A DNA stretch of 64,000 nt from Sphingopyxis sp. 2PD (GTDB taxonomy: Bacteria > Pseudomonadota > Alphaproteobacteria > Sphingomonadales > Sphingomonadaceae), in the NCBI RefSeq assembly GCF_005503695.1, contig NZ_SCMU01000003.1, positions 124,001 through 188,000 on the forward strand, given 5' to 3'. Made by a program: the position numbers and the translations under genes. Position 1 is the stretch's first letter. Each line of letters opens with the position of its first letter. Shown in pieces: positions 8,465 through 17,360 of the stretch. The notes under the pieces are model-generated. The model did no database searches. It was not told where the DNA came from and saw only the letters and a list, made by a program, of their open reading frames with translations.

Positions 8465-9844
8465 TCAGGCCTGCATCCGATATTGCTTCAGCAGGTCGTA
8501 CAGCGTCGGGCGGCTGATCCCGAGCAGCTTGGCCGCGGCGGAAATATTCCCCTCGCTCTGGGTCATCGCGCGGCGGATCGCGACGCGGTCGGCCGCCTCG
8601 CGCGCGCTGCGCAGGTTGAGCCAGGCTTCGTCGCCGTCGCCCGCCCCACCGTTCATCAGGTCGAGATCGTCCTTGGCGACCAGCTTGCCGTCTGCCATGA
8701 TCACCGCGCGCTTGATCCGGTTTTCCAGTTCACGGACATTGCCCGGCCAGCGCGCTTCGTCGATCGCCTGCAACGCATCGGGGGCAAAGCCGCGCACCGC
8801 CGGGTTCATCGCGGGCGCATATTGATGCAGGAAATGGCGCGCCAGCAGCACCGCATCGCCGGGCCGTTCGGCGAGCGAGGGGATCTTCACCACCATCTCG
8901 GCAAGCCGGTAATAAAGGTCATCGCGGAAACTCTGGTCGGCGATCATCGCGTCGAGGTCGCGGTGCGTCGCGCACACGATGCGCGTGTCGACCGCGATGG
9001 CTTTGCGCCCGCCGATCCGCTCGATCGTCCGTTCCTGCAAGAACCGCAGCAATTTGACCTGCAACGGCAGCGGAATGTCGCCGACTTCGTCGAGGAACAA
9101 TGTTCCGCCGTGCGCCAGCTCGATCTTGCCTTCGGTCGTCTTGACCGCACCTGTGAACGCGCCCTTTTCATGCCCGAACAATTCGCTTTCGAGCAGGTTT
9201 TCGGGGATAGCGGCGCAGTTGATTGCGACGAACGCGCCATCGCGCCGGCTGCTCGCCTGGTGCAGCCCGCGCGCCAGCAGTTCCTTGCCGGTGCCGCTGG
9301 CGCCGAGCAGCATCACGCTGACATCCAGATCGGCGACGCGCTCGATCGTCCGCGCGACCTTCTGCATCTCGGGCGCGCCGGTGATCATGCCGCCAAGGAC
9401 GCGGTTGTCGCTGCTCCCCTGCTGCGCCAGCCGCGCATTTTCGACTTCCAGCTCGCGGACGTGAAAGGCGCGGCGAACGATCAGCCCCAGTTCGTCAATA
9501 TCGATCGGCTTCTGGTAAAAATCCCACGCGCCGTTGGCGATCGCGGCCAGCGCGCTGGCGCGTTCGCCATGCCCCGACACGACGATGACCTTGGTATCGG
9601 GCTTCGCCTCCAGGATCGCGCTCAGCGTCCGGAACCCCTCGCGCGTCCCGTCGGGATCGGGCGGCAGCCCCAGGTCGAGCGTCACCACTTCGGGCTCCTC
9701 GGCGCGCAGCAATTCGATCGCGGCGTCATGGTCGCCCGCGATGAGCACCTGATAATCCTCATACGCCCACTTGAGTTGCGCCTGCAGCCCGGGATCGTCC
9801 TCGACCACCAGCAATTTGCGGATATCGGCGCCGCTGTCGCTCAT
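8465..9844 (-). CDS. prsR: PEP-CTERM-box response regulator PrsR, sigma-54 activator
   Basis: 459 residues from the ATG at 9844, which overlaps the prsK stop as ATGA. Receiver domain 1-130 with phospho-acceptor Asp57 (VVTLDLGLPPDPDG) and an extended loop after it. AAA+ sigma-54 interaction domain about 145-380: Walker A GASGTGKE, GAFTGA loop (GHEKGAFTGAV), Walker B GGTLFLDEVGD. C-terminal Fis-type HTH about 415-455 (NISAAAKLLGISRPTLYDLL). This arrangement and the partner kinase match the PrsK/PrsR system, which with RpoN controls PEP-CTERM protein and exopolysaccharide genes in other bacteria. Confidence 0.93.
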   Translation of the reverse strand: MSDSGADIRKLLVVEDDPGLQAQLKWAYEDYQVLIAGDHDAAIELLRAEEPEVVTLDLGLPPDPDGTREGFRTLSAILEAKPDTKVIVVSGHGERASALAAIANGAWDFYQKPIDIDELGLIVRRAFHVRELEVENARLAQQGSSDNRVLGGMITGAPEMQKVARTIERVADLDVSVMLLGASGTGKELLARGLHQASSRRDGAFVAINCAAIPENLLESELFGHEKGAFTGAVKTTEGKIELAHGGTLFLDEVGDIPLPLQVKLLRFLQERTIERIGGRKAIAVDTRIVCATHRDLDAMIADQSFRDDLYYRLAEMVVKIPSLAERPGDAVLLARHFLHQYAPAMNPAVRGFAPDALQAIDEARWPGNVRELENRIKRAVIMADGKLVAKDDLDLMNGGAGDGDEAWLNLRSAREAADRVAIRRAMTQSEGNISAAAKLLGISRPTLYDLLKQYRMQA

Positions 9845-11973
9845 TGCGATGCTACTTTCATCATCAGGTTTGCATTGCCGCCATCGTCCCGCGCATCGGC
9901 GAGCGGTAGCCACAGGGTAAAGCTGCTGCCCTTGCCGGGCTCGCTTTCGACATCGATCGCGCCGCCCATGGCCTGCGCGATGTTGAGCGCTTCGAACGCA
10001 CCCAGGCCAAAACCGCCGTCTTTCGTCGATACGAAGGGTTTGAACAATTCGTCGCGAATGAAGGCGCGCGTCATGCCGCTGCCCTGATCGATCACGTCGA
10101 TGCGCACGCGGCCATGTTCGGATACCGCCACCACCTGAACCGGCGTATCGGATGCCGAAGCATCGATCGCATTGGCGACCAGATGCTGCACGATCTGCCG
10201 CACCGACGCGGCGTCGCCCCACGCCGCGAGCCCCGCCTGACAGCCGACGAACAGCGCACGCCGCGCCCGCGCCTCCGCCGCGACATCGTTCAATATCGGC
10301 TCGATCAACACCCGCGCGGCCTCTGCCGCAGTACCACGCGCGCGGGGGGCCAGACGCACCAGCAAGTCGCTGAGCCGCCCCGCCGAAATCTTCAGCGTTT
10401 CGACCATGTCGGCGCGAAAAGCGGGATTGTCCGCGTGTCGTTCGGCGTTACGCGCGAGCAGGCCGATCTGGCTCGCCAGATTTTTGATGTCGTGCATGAT
10501 GAAGGCAAAGCGGCGGTTGAATTCGTCGAAGCGCCGCGCCTCCGACAAAGCCTCCTGGCTTTGCGATTCCGCGAGATAACTGGCAGCCTGCTGCCCCGCG
10601 ATGCGCAGCACGTCCAGATCTTCCCAGTCCAGCGCGCGCGACACCGGCGGGCGGTGCAGGACGACGACTGCGATCATTCGCTGGAAATGCAGGATCGGGA
10701 CGACCACCCACGCGCGCGGATCGGAGAGCAGCCAGTCGGGCAGCGCCAGATCGTCGCCGTCCGGCACGTCCCCGCTCAGACCGCGCCGACGCGCATCGAG
10801 ATCGACGATATGCCGCGTTTCCTGCAACATGAACGCCGATCGCACCGACAGCGCCATATCCTCACCCTCGACGTCGACCGGCCATTGCCATTGTTCGGCG
10901 ACGCGAAAACTGCCCCCCGCACCGGGCAGCATCAGCAGCGCGGCAGGGCTGCCGGTCAGTTCGGCCATCGCCTTGGCGACGCGGCCGTGCAGGTTGCGAT
11001 CATCCGCGTCGCCATCCCCCTTGGCGCCCTGCCCCAGCGTCGCGGTGAAACGCATCCATTCGGTCCGATAATCATAGCGATGCTCGAAAAAATGCTTCGA
11101 GATCATCACCGACAACCAGGCGCGGAGCCGCGCCGACACGATCAGCAGCCCGCCGGCACCCAGCGCGACGACCAGCGACGCCGCCTGCGCCAGCACGGCA
11201 TAATCGCCGCCCACCCACCGTGCGATCGCGCCCGTCAGCCCGATGACGATCAGATAGGCGGCACCGCCGACCAGGATCAGCGTCCGCACCGCTGCGGTGC
11301 GCGACAACCGCATCCGTTCGCGCCCGATGTCCATCGCCGCGACGACATAGGTGGGCAGCGTCAACAACACGACCGCGGGCAAAAGCTCGATCAGCGCCTG
11401 CGCCCGCTTGCCGGTCAGCGCCCCGATCAGCTGGGCATTGAGCTCATAGGCCCACAGCATCGCGAAACCGCCCGCGACCGCCATTACCGGCATCCGCAAT
11501 CCCGCGCTCGCGTGCCGGACCCCGCTGTCGACGATCACCAGTCCGCCGGTCGCCACGACCATCGCCGCAAAGATCAGCGTCGGCGCCATCCACGCCTCCG
11601 CCTCCGCCCCGGCGCGCCAATGCGCCGCGGCCCCCAGCACCAGCGCCAGGACGGCGATCGTCATCAGCATCCGCAGGATCAGGCGCAGCGGGCGCGACAT
11701 GGGCGCCACGGCGGTCCAGAAGGTCGCGCTCAGCCACCCCAGCATCGCCAGATCGCGCAGCGTCTGTACGACAAAGGCTTGCGATGATCCCGCCCCGAAC
11801 ATCGCCAGCGCCGCGCACCACAGCGCGGTCGCGGTCGCCGCCAGCGTGAGCAGTCGCGGCGCGGGCATCAGCACCGCCATCCGCGCCGTCGGCCGCGCCA
11901 GCAACCACAGCGCAACGACCGAAAAGCCGACCAGCGCCAGCACCGACAAAATCTCGGAAAGCCCGGACAGCAT
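9841..11973 (-). CDS. prsK: XrtA/PEP-CTERM system histidine kinase PrsK
   Basis: 710 residues from the ATG at 11973, two bases after the sugar transferase stop; a GTG at 11997 would add eight residues. About eight membrane segments fill residues 1-280, a GAF-like sensor region follows (about 310-470), then a dimerisation helix with the HDIKN box (FAFIMHDIKNLASQIG, about 500) and a HATPase with N box VANAIDAS, DQGSGM and GGFGLGAFEALN. The HDIKN box and long membrane front identify PrsK. It phosphorylates PrsR; the signal is unknown. It is co-transcribed with the sugar transferase and prsR. Confidence 0.9.
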   Translation of the reverse strand: MLSGLSEILSVLALVGFSVVALWLLARPTARMAVLMPAPRLLTLAATATALWCAALAMFGAGSSQAFVVQTLRDLAMLGWLSATFWTAVAPMSRPLRLILRMLMTIAVLALVLGAAAHWRAGAEAEAWMAPTLIFAAMVVATGGLVIVDSGVRHASAGLRMPVMAVAGGFAMLWAYELNAQLIGALTGKRAQALIELLPAVVLLTLPTYVVAAMDIGRERMRLSRTAAVRTLILVGGAAYLIVIGLTGAIARWVGGDYAVLAQAASLVVALGAGGLLIVSARLRAWLSVMISKHFFEHRYDYRTEWMRFTATLGQGAKGDGDADDRNLHGRVAKAMAELTGSPAALLMLPGAGGSFRVAEQWQWPVDVEGEDMALSVRSAFMLQETRHIVDLDARRRGLSGDVPDGDDLALPDWLLSDPRAWVVVPILHFQRMIAVVVLHRPPVSRALDWEDLDVLRIAGQQAASYLAESQSQEALSEARRFDEFNRRFAFIMHDIKNLASQIGLLARNAERHADNPAFRADMVETLKISAGRLSDLLVRLAPRARGTAAEAARVLIEPILNDVAAEARARRALFVGCQAGLAAWGDAASVRQIVQHLVANAIDASASDTPVQVVAVSEHGRVRIDVIDQGSGMTRAFIRDELFKPFVSTKDGGFGLGAFEALNIAQAMGGAIDVESEPGKGSSFTLWLPLADARDDGGNANLMMKVASQ

Positions 11974-11975
11974 GG

Positions 11976-13364
11976 TCAGCGCGCACCCTCGGGCCACAGC
12001 ACCACGCGCACCGTCTGGAGCAGGATCAACAGGTCAAGAAAGGGCGAATAATTCTTTGCATAATAAAGGTCATATTCCAGCTTGACCCGCGCGTCCTCGA
12101 CCGACGCCCCATAGGGATAGTTGATCTGCGCCCAGCCGGTCAGCCCCGGCTTCACCATATGCCGCTCGGCATAAAAGGGCATCTTCTGCTCGAGCTCGGC
12201 GACGAAGCTCGGCCGTTCGGGGCGCGGCCCGACAAAGCTCATCTCGCCCTTCAGCACGCACCACAGCTGCGGCAGCTCGTCGATCCTGAGTTTGCGGATG
12301 ATCCGCCCGACCCGCGTCACGCGCGGATCATTCTCGCTGGCCCACACCGCCTGTCCCGCCGCCTCGGCATCGGTGCGCATCGAGCGGATCTTGTAGATGT
12401 CATAGGTTTCGCCGAACAGCCCGACGCGCGGCTGGCGGTAAAATACCGGCCCGCGGCTGTCGAGCACGACCGCGATCCCCGCGACCAGGATCAGCGGCAG
12501 CCCGACGACCAGCACGACCAGGCTGGCAAGGATATCGAACAATCGCTTGCCGACCTTCGAAATCCGCTGCCCCGCGGAAAAGCCATCGGAGAAGATCAGC
12601 CCGCTCGGATTTGTCGTCGCCAGGTCGACGCGCCCCGTCTCGCGCTCGATAAAGCTCGCGATGTCGTTGACATGCACGCCGGTCGTCTTGACCCGCAGCA
12701 GGTCGTTCAGCGGCAGCGCATTGCGCCGCTCCTCGAGCGCCAACACCACCTCGCCCGCGCGCAGCGCCACGACATGATCGGACAGATTGGGGATGGCATC
12801 GCGCGGGACCGCGCTGGCCACGGTCTTTTCGGCGCCGCTCATCGCAACGAAGCCGACGATTTCCAGCCCGCTGCCCGGTTCGTCCGCCAGCGCCGCCAGC
12901 CGCGCCGCGCGCGCGCCCGCGCCCAGCACCAAAATCCGGCGCCGAAACGCCTCGGCACCCGCCGATTGCGTGAGCACCAGGCGGATGACGAACAGCGCCG
13001 CGATCGCCATCATCATCGCATACAGGCTGTTGGCGCGCCACAAGGTCGCGGTCGGCAGCAGGAACCCCACCACCGACAGGAAAATCACCCCCAGCGAAAT
13101 CGCGGCGAGCAGGCGCGCGGTCGCGAACCGCATCGAGCGCAACCCCTCGTTGCCGTACATTCCGGTCGCCATCATCGCGAGCGAATTGGCGACGGCAAAG
13201 GTCGTCAGCGGCAACCAGCGCTCGCCCAGCGGTCCGGCGTCGAACGCAGCCTGATTGGCATAAAGATGCCACGCCGCCTCGGCCGAGCCGAGCAGCGCCA
13301 GAAATTCGATCAGCGCCAGCCAGACAACGGCGTGCGGCACATAATGTTTGAACAGCCGGAACAT
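11976..13364 (-). CDS. Undecaprenyl-phosphate sugar transferase, PEP-CTERM-associated (EpsB type)
   Basis: 462 residues from the ATG at 13364 ([15 protein letters not shown]); earlier in-frame starts add a stretch with no sign of coding. Four N-terminal membrane helices (about 10-130), a CoA-binding-like middle domain ([13 protein letters not shown], about 145), a fifth helix (about 285) and the C-terminal bacterial sugar transferase domain with [30 protein letters not shown] and VGPRPERP. It starts polysaccharide repeat units by moving a sugar phosphate to undecaprenyl phosphate at the inner membrane. The length and context fit the sugar transferase subfamily that travels with PrsK/PrsR and exosortase loci. 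First gene of the operon. Confidence 0.9.
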   Translation of the reverse strand: MFRLFKHYVPHAVVWLALIEFLALLGSAEAAWHLYANQAAFDAGPLGERWLPLTTFAVANSLAMMATGMYGNEGLRSMRFATARLLAAISLGVIFLSVVGFLLPTATLWRANSLYAMMMAIAALFVIRLVLTQSAGAEAFRRRILVLGAGARAARLAALADEPGSGLEIVGFVAMSGAEKTVASAVPRDAIPNLSDHVVALRAGEVVLALEERRNALPLNDLLRVKTTGVHVNDIASFIERETGRVDLATTNPSGLIFSDGFSAGQRISKVGKRLFDILASLVVLVVGLPLILVAGIAVVLDSRGPVFYRQPRVGLFGETYDIYKIRSMRTDAEAAGQAVWASENDPRVTRVGRIIRKLRIDELPQLWCVLKGEMSFVGPRPERPSFVAELEQKMPFYAERHMVKPGLTGWAQINYPYGASVEDARVKLEYDLYYAKNYSPFLDLLILLQTVRVVLWPEGAR

Positions 13365-13411
13365 GGTAAAACGGGCAACCCTTTCGCGTCGCCCAATACT
13401 ACAACCGAGGC

Positions 13412-13435
13412 GTGTACTGTCGGTTAATTTTACAC
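13412..13435. promoter_or_regulatory. Inverted repeat in the divergent polysaccharide promoter
   Basis: GTGTA (13412-13416), 14 bases, TACAC (13431-13435), in an A/T-rich patch between the divergent sugar transferase and mannose-1-phosphate guanylyltransferase genes, about 50-60 bases from each start. Its position allows a regulator to act on both. Only the repeat is seen; function is inferred. Confidence 0.35.
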
Positions 13436-13491
13436 TCACGATGCGCGCAATCGGGGATGACCTGCTGCGCCCAAGGCGATAGACGGGCGCG

Positions 13492-14526
13492 ATGACCAAC
13501 ATCATTCAGCCCGTCATCCTGTGCGGCGGCGCCGGAACGCGGCTATGGCCCGAATCGCGCGGCCAGCGTGCCAAGCAGTTCCTGCCGCTGACCGGCCCCG
13601 AAAGCCTGTTTGAGCAAACGGTGCAGCGCACTCGCCCCGACGCCGGGTTCGCGCCGCCGATCATCCTGTGCGGCGCTGGTCATGTCGCCGCGGTGCGCGA
13701 CCAGATGGGCGCGCATCCGGCATCGCTTCTGGTCGAGCCCATGCCGCGGAACACCGCTGCCGCGATTGCGCTCGCGGTGGCGCGCGCCGACGCCGACGCG
13801 CTGCTGCTGGTGATGCCCAGCGACCATGTGATCGCCGACGTCGCGGCGTTCAACGCTGCGATCGCTAAGGGCGCGCGGCTGGCGCAGCAGGATTGGATCG
13901 TCACCTTCGGCATCACGCCCGACGCCCCCGAAACCGGATTTGGCTATATCGCCAGTGGCAAGGCGCTGGGCGACGACGGCTTTGCGGTCGATCGCTTCAT
14001 CGAAAAGCCGCCGCTTGCCGATGCCGAAGCGATGCTCGCCGCGGGCGGCTATAGCTGGAATGCCGGCATCTTCTTGTTCCGCGCCGGGCGGATGCGCGAC
14101 GCGATGCTCACCCATTGCCGCGCCATCTTCGAAGCCGCCGATCGCGCCGTCGCTGCGGGGATGTTCGACGGCGACGCGCTTTACGCCGACGCCGAGCATT
14201 TCGCCGCCGCCCCGTCGGATTCGATCGACTATGCGGTGATGGAAAAGGACGACCGCGTCGCCGTCGTCCCCGCCGCAATGGGCTGGTCCGACCTCGGCAG
14301 CTGGCAGGCGGTCCACGCGCTCGCGCCAAGGGATGAGGCTGACAACGCCGTCACCGGCGACGTTTTCATGCACGACAGCCGCGGCAACCTCGTCCGCGCG
14401 GGTGGCAAGCGCATCTCGCTCGTCGGGATGGAGCAGGTTGCGGTGATCGTCGACGGCGACGACATCCTCGTCATGCCGCTCGCCCGCTCGCAAGACGTGC
14501 GCGTCGCCGCCAAAGCGCGCGAATAG
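13492..14526 (+). CDS. manC: Mannose-1-phosphate guanylyltransferase
   Basis: 344 residues. Nucleotidyltransferase signature near the start (VILCGGAGTRLWPESR, about 8-23), then DHVIAD, the sugar-binding block FIEKPP, WNAGIFLFRAG and SIDYAVMEK. It makes GDP-mannose from mannose-1-phosphate and GTP for exopolysaccharide or glycan synthesis. It is the short, single-domain form: the C-terminal phosphomannose isomerase cupin of AlgA/CpsB-type enzymes is absent. Divergent from the sugar transferase and convergent with the HD-GYP gene, 15 bases away. Confidence 0.92.
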   Translation: MTNIIQPVILCGGAGTRLWPESRGQRAKQFLPLTGPESLFEQTVQRTRPDAGFAPPIILCGAGHVAAVRDQMGAHPASLLVEPMPRNTAAAIALAVARADADALLLVMPSDHVIADVAAFNAAIAKGARLAQQDWIVTFGITPDAPETGFGYIASGKALGDDGFAVDRFIEKPPLADAEAMLAAGGYSWNAGIFLFRAGRMRDAMLTHCRAIFEAADRAVAAGMFDGDALYADAEHFAAAPSDSIDYAVMEKDDRVAVVPAAMGWSDLGSWQAVHALAPRDEADNAVTGDVFMHDSRGNLVRAGGKRISLVGMEQVAVIVDGDDILVMPLARSQDVRVAAKARE

Positions 14527-14541
14527 CGCGGGTTCGAGGCT

Positions 14542-15831
14542 TTACGCGGCGGGTGTGTCCACTCCGGCAGCGAGCACCCGCGCCATCACAGCGGGCCAAT
14601 CGTCGAACCGCCAGAACCCCGGGCTCGAACGGCCGACGATCCGCGGTTCCCGATCGGTTGGCGCAATCTCCAGGTCGACCGGCGTCACCTCGGCGAGCAA
14701 ATTGCAGTCAAAGAACAGCCGAACCGACACCGCCGCGCCCGTCTCGCCCGCGCTACCGGTGACCACCGCCAGCATTCCGTTCGACAGGCTGACCAGCGTT
14801 CCAACGGGATATATCCCTAAGCTGTCGGCAAACTGGTCGAGCAGGTGCGGGTCGAAATGGCCGGCCCAACCCTGCATCGCGGTCAGCGCCTCGCACGGCG
14901 ACCACGCCGCCTTGTACGGGCGATCCGACGTCACTGCGTCATACACGTCGCAGATCGCCCCCATCCGGGCGTAGAGCGACAGCTCATCGCCCGCCAGCCC
15001 GCCCGGATAGCCAGTGCCATCCATCTTTTCATGATGGCGCAGGCACACTTCAAGCGCCGCTGCCGGGATCTCCTGCGACTTCATCAAAAAAGCGTGGCCG
15101 GCCTCGGGATGCACCTCGACCGCATTGCGTTCGCACATCGTCAGCTTGCCGGGCTTGAACAGGACGTCGTCGGCAATCGCGACCTTCCCGACATCGTGCA
15201 GCAATCCCGCCACGCCCAATGCCTGCACCTCGGCCTCATCCAGTTTCAAGTGGCGGGCAAAATTGATCATCAGCGCGCAGACGGCGACCGAATGAAGATA
15301 GGTATATTCATCCTTCTGCTTCAGCCGCACCAGGTCGATCATCGCGCGCGATTGGCGCGTGATCGATTTGCCGACCGCTTCGGCCAGCGACGCCATCCGC
15401 CGCGCTTCGACCGCGCGCCCCATCCGCGCCGCGCCGAACAGGTCGACTACCGCCTGTTTCGACTTCGCAATCAGCCGCTCGGCGCGGCGGCGCTCCTGGG
15501 CATAGCTCGCGGGACGCACCACCCGCTCGCGCGGGGGCGCAAAGATGTGTGCGCGCCGTCGCTCGATCCCGCGATAGGGCGGCGCGAGGCCGGTCGCCGA
15601 TTTTCGGCGGTCATCGGCGGTAAACGCGGGCGCCGCGTCGGTTTCCGCCCATCGACTACGGCTGCGGTCGACGATCACCGCGGTCACCTCGGACTCGCGA
15701 ATGCGCGCCAGCTGCTCCGGGGTTTCGATCAGGAACCGGCTGCGCCAGAACGGATGATCGATCCATCGTCCGTCGAACCCATCGACAAACATGCCGATCT
15801 CGACTTGCTCGGGTTTGAGGTGAAGCAGCAT
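14542..15831 (-). CDS. HD-GYP domain cyclic-di-GMP phosphodiesterase
   Basis: 429 residues from the ATG at 15831 (TGGGA nine bases upstream; longer in-frame starts exist at 15852 and 15909). N-terminal DUF3391-like domain (LHLKPEQVEIGMFVDGFDG). HD-GYP domain about 170-355 with HDVGKVAIADDVLFKPGKLT, the metal-ligand block HPEAGHAF, and HHEKMDGTGYPGGLAG carrying the GYP motif. Such enzymes hydrolyse cyclic di-GMP to GMP. Next to polysaccharide genes it could tune the switch between motility and matrix production; that link is inference. Confidence 0.9.
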   Translation of the reverse strand: MLLHLKPEQVEIGMFVDGFDGRWIDHPFWRSRFLIETPEQLARIRESEVTAVIVDRSRSRWAETDAAPAFTADDRRKSATGLAPPYRGIERRRAHIFAPPRERVVRPASYAQERRRAERLIAKSKQAVVDLFGAARMGRAVEARRMASLAEAVGKSITRQSRAMIDLVRLKQKDEYTYLHSVAVCALMINFARHLKLDEAEVQALGVAGLLHDVGKVAIADDVLFKPGKLTMCERNAVEVHPEAGHAFLMKSQEIPAAALEVCLRHHEKMDGTGYPGGLAGDELSLYARMGAICDVYDAVTSDRPYKAAWSPCEALTAMQGWAGHFDPHLLDQFADSLGIYPVGTLVSLSNGMLAVVTGSAGETGAAVSVRLFFDCNLLAEVTPVDLEIAPTDREPRIVGRSSPGFWRFDDWPAVMARVLAAGVDTPAA

Positions 15832-16038
15832 TGATCTGGTCCCAAATGGCATATGCCACAGTCGCTTAACGACCGGAACGGGACGCGATTTAGCGATGGT
15901 ACCCATCACCCGTGTGATCGGTGGCCCAGGCTCCCGCGCCGCGAAATACAGAATGCGCCATTTCCGTCCTGAAAGCCCCTAGCCATAGCCCGGTGCGGCA
16001 ATTAGCCTCGCCCCGCAACGCCTAAGGGAGCATCGATA

Positions 16039-17292
16039 GTGTCGGAAGTGGACGGCCCCGATTTCGACTGGCTGGCAAAGGCCATATTGTATCTCGACAG
16101 TCCGCGCCCCCCTAATCCGAACCACCCCGGCGTATCGTCGGACGATGATCTCCGTCGTGCGTTGGCGCACGAAGTAAGCACTCGAATCTCTGTCCTGTCG
16201 GCGGCAGACAAGCGCGCACTGGTGGCAATCGTGCTACAAACAGGCGCGCTCCGCAGCACCGCCACCGGAATGGAGGAGCAAATTCGTCACGCCCGCCTGA
16301 CGAAGCGGCTGGTCAGTTTGGGGCTGAGGGAGCGAGTACAGCCAATTACCGAGTTGCATTCGCTGCCCGCCGCATCGCCACTTTCCAGAATATGGCACTA
16401 TTTCGGGAACGCCAGGGTGGATTGGGCCGGTAACCAGCGCGATGAACGCAAAGCCTATATGCTGGCGTGCCTCAGCGAGATTGCCTATCTTTACCTGACC
16501 GATCGCGAGCTGGAGGAGGACAGCCGGTTGCGGCTCTTCATCCCAAGCCGAGCCGGCCGCCTTCTTCACTTACAGCGGGCTCGGTTTACGACCGATGCGC
16601 TGGCGCGATCGGCCGATTTGCCAGGAATCGCCGTTATACAATCCGCCCGATTCGCCTTTTTTGTAATGCGAATTGGCGGGATGGCAGTCATCGCGGTGCG
16701 CGGAACGGTGATCACTGATTGGCGCGACTGGGATACCGATTTCGATGCGCCAAAGATTGCGACACCCGAGGGTGCATACCATCGAGGTTTTTTCGACGAA
16801 GCAAGGGACAAGCTTGCCGAGCTGGTCGATGCGGTGGGTGACGCGGCGCCGCTATATATCACGGGACATTCACTGGGCGCCGCGATGGCGTCGATCCTCT
16901 GTTTGCTCTGGTCCGGCCCTGTGAAGCCAATGACGCCGTACGTGTTTTCGTCACCGCGGTTCGGAACAAAATCGGTCGCAAAGCGCCTGCCGCGCTATGC
17001 GTATATGAAACAGGGCGACCTGGTTCCCGGCTTGCCGCCAAAATGGATGGGATATTCGGACGAGGGGGCGGATATGACGATCTTTCCGAATAAGGCTCCG
17101 CCCGGCAGTGGATGGCAGGAGCAATTGTGGTTCCGCAAGAAATTGCGGGCACATTCTATTGAACAGATGCGCGTGACCCTGGCGTCCGAAATCGCCGATC
17201 GCGAGTTCGGTGCCGATTGCTACACCACCCAGATTGCAGCCGCGATCAAACAAATGCAGGCGAAGAGCGACGAGCTGAAAAAGGCGCCGTAA
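16039..17292 (+). CDS. Lipase class 3 family protein
   Basis: 417 residues starting at a GTG, with AAGGGAG nine bases upstream making this start convincing. The nucleophile elbow is ITGHSLGAAMA (about residue 275), preceded by the lid-side motif YHRGFFDEA and VIAVRGTVITDWRDWDTDF, the typical Lipase_3 oxyanion block; a likely Asp is in QGDLVPG and a His in RAHSIEQM. No signal peptide, so it may be cytosolic. Third positions look richer in A and T than in neighbouring genes, which may mean transfer. Substrate unknown. Confidence 0.85.
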   Translation: MSEVDGPDFDWLAKAILYLDSPRPPNPNHPGVSSDDDLRRALAHEVSTRISVLSAADKRALVAIVLQTGALRSTATGMEEQIRHARLTKRLVSLGLRERVQPITELHSLPAASPLSRIWHYFGNARVDWAGNQRDERKAYMLACLSEIAYLYLTDRELEEDSRLRLFIPSRAGRLLHLQRARFTTDALARSADLPGIAVIQSARFAFFVMRIGGMAVIAVRGTVITDWRDWDTDFDAPKIATPEGAYHRGFFDEARDKLAELVDAVGDAAPLYITGHSLGAAMASILCLLWSGPVKPMTPYVFSSPRFGTKSVAKRLPRYAYMKQGDLVPGLPPKWMGYSDEGADMTIFPNKAPPGSGWQEQLWFRKKLRAHSIEQMRVTLASEIADREFGADCYTTQIAAAIKQMQAKSDELKKAP

Positions 17293-17360
17293 TTTGCGCT
17301 CGCCCCACGGCCGTCCCGGCTCTTTGCGCCACATCTCCTCGGTATCGAGCTGGACGCTGC

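Noticed and set aside
6857-10087. A 1076-codon open frame on the + strand
   Set aside because: It mirrors the TPR lipoprotein and prsR genes, which have clear domains and coupled starts. Its composition is typical of a shadow frame.
13452-13470. A possible sigma-54 promoter (GG-N10-GC) before the mannose-1-phosphate guanylyltransferase gene
   Set aside because: Only the invariant GG and GC match; the flanking consensus TGGCAC and TTGC is poor, and such a spacing is frequent by chance in GC-rich DNA.
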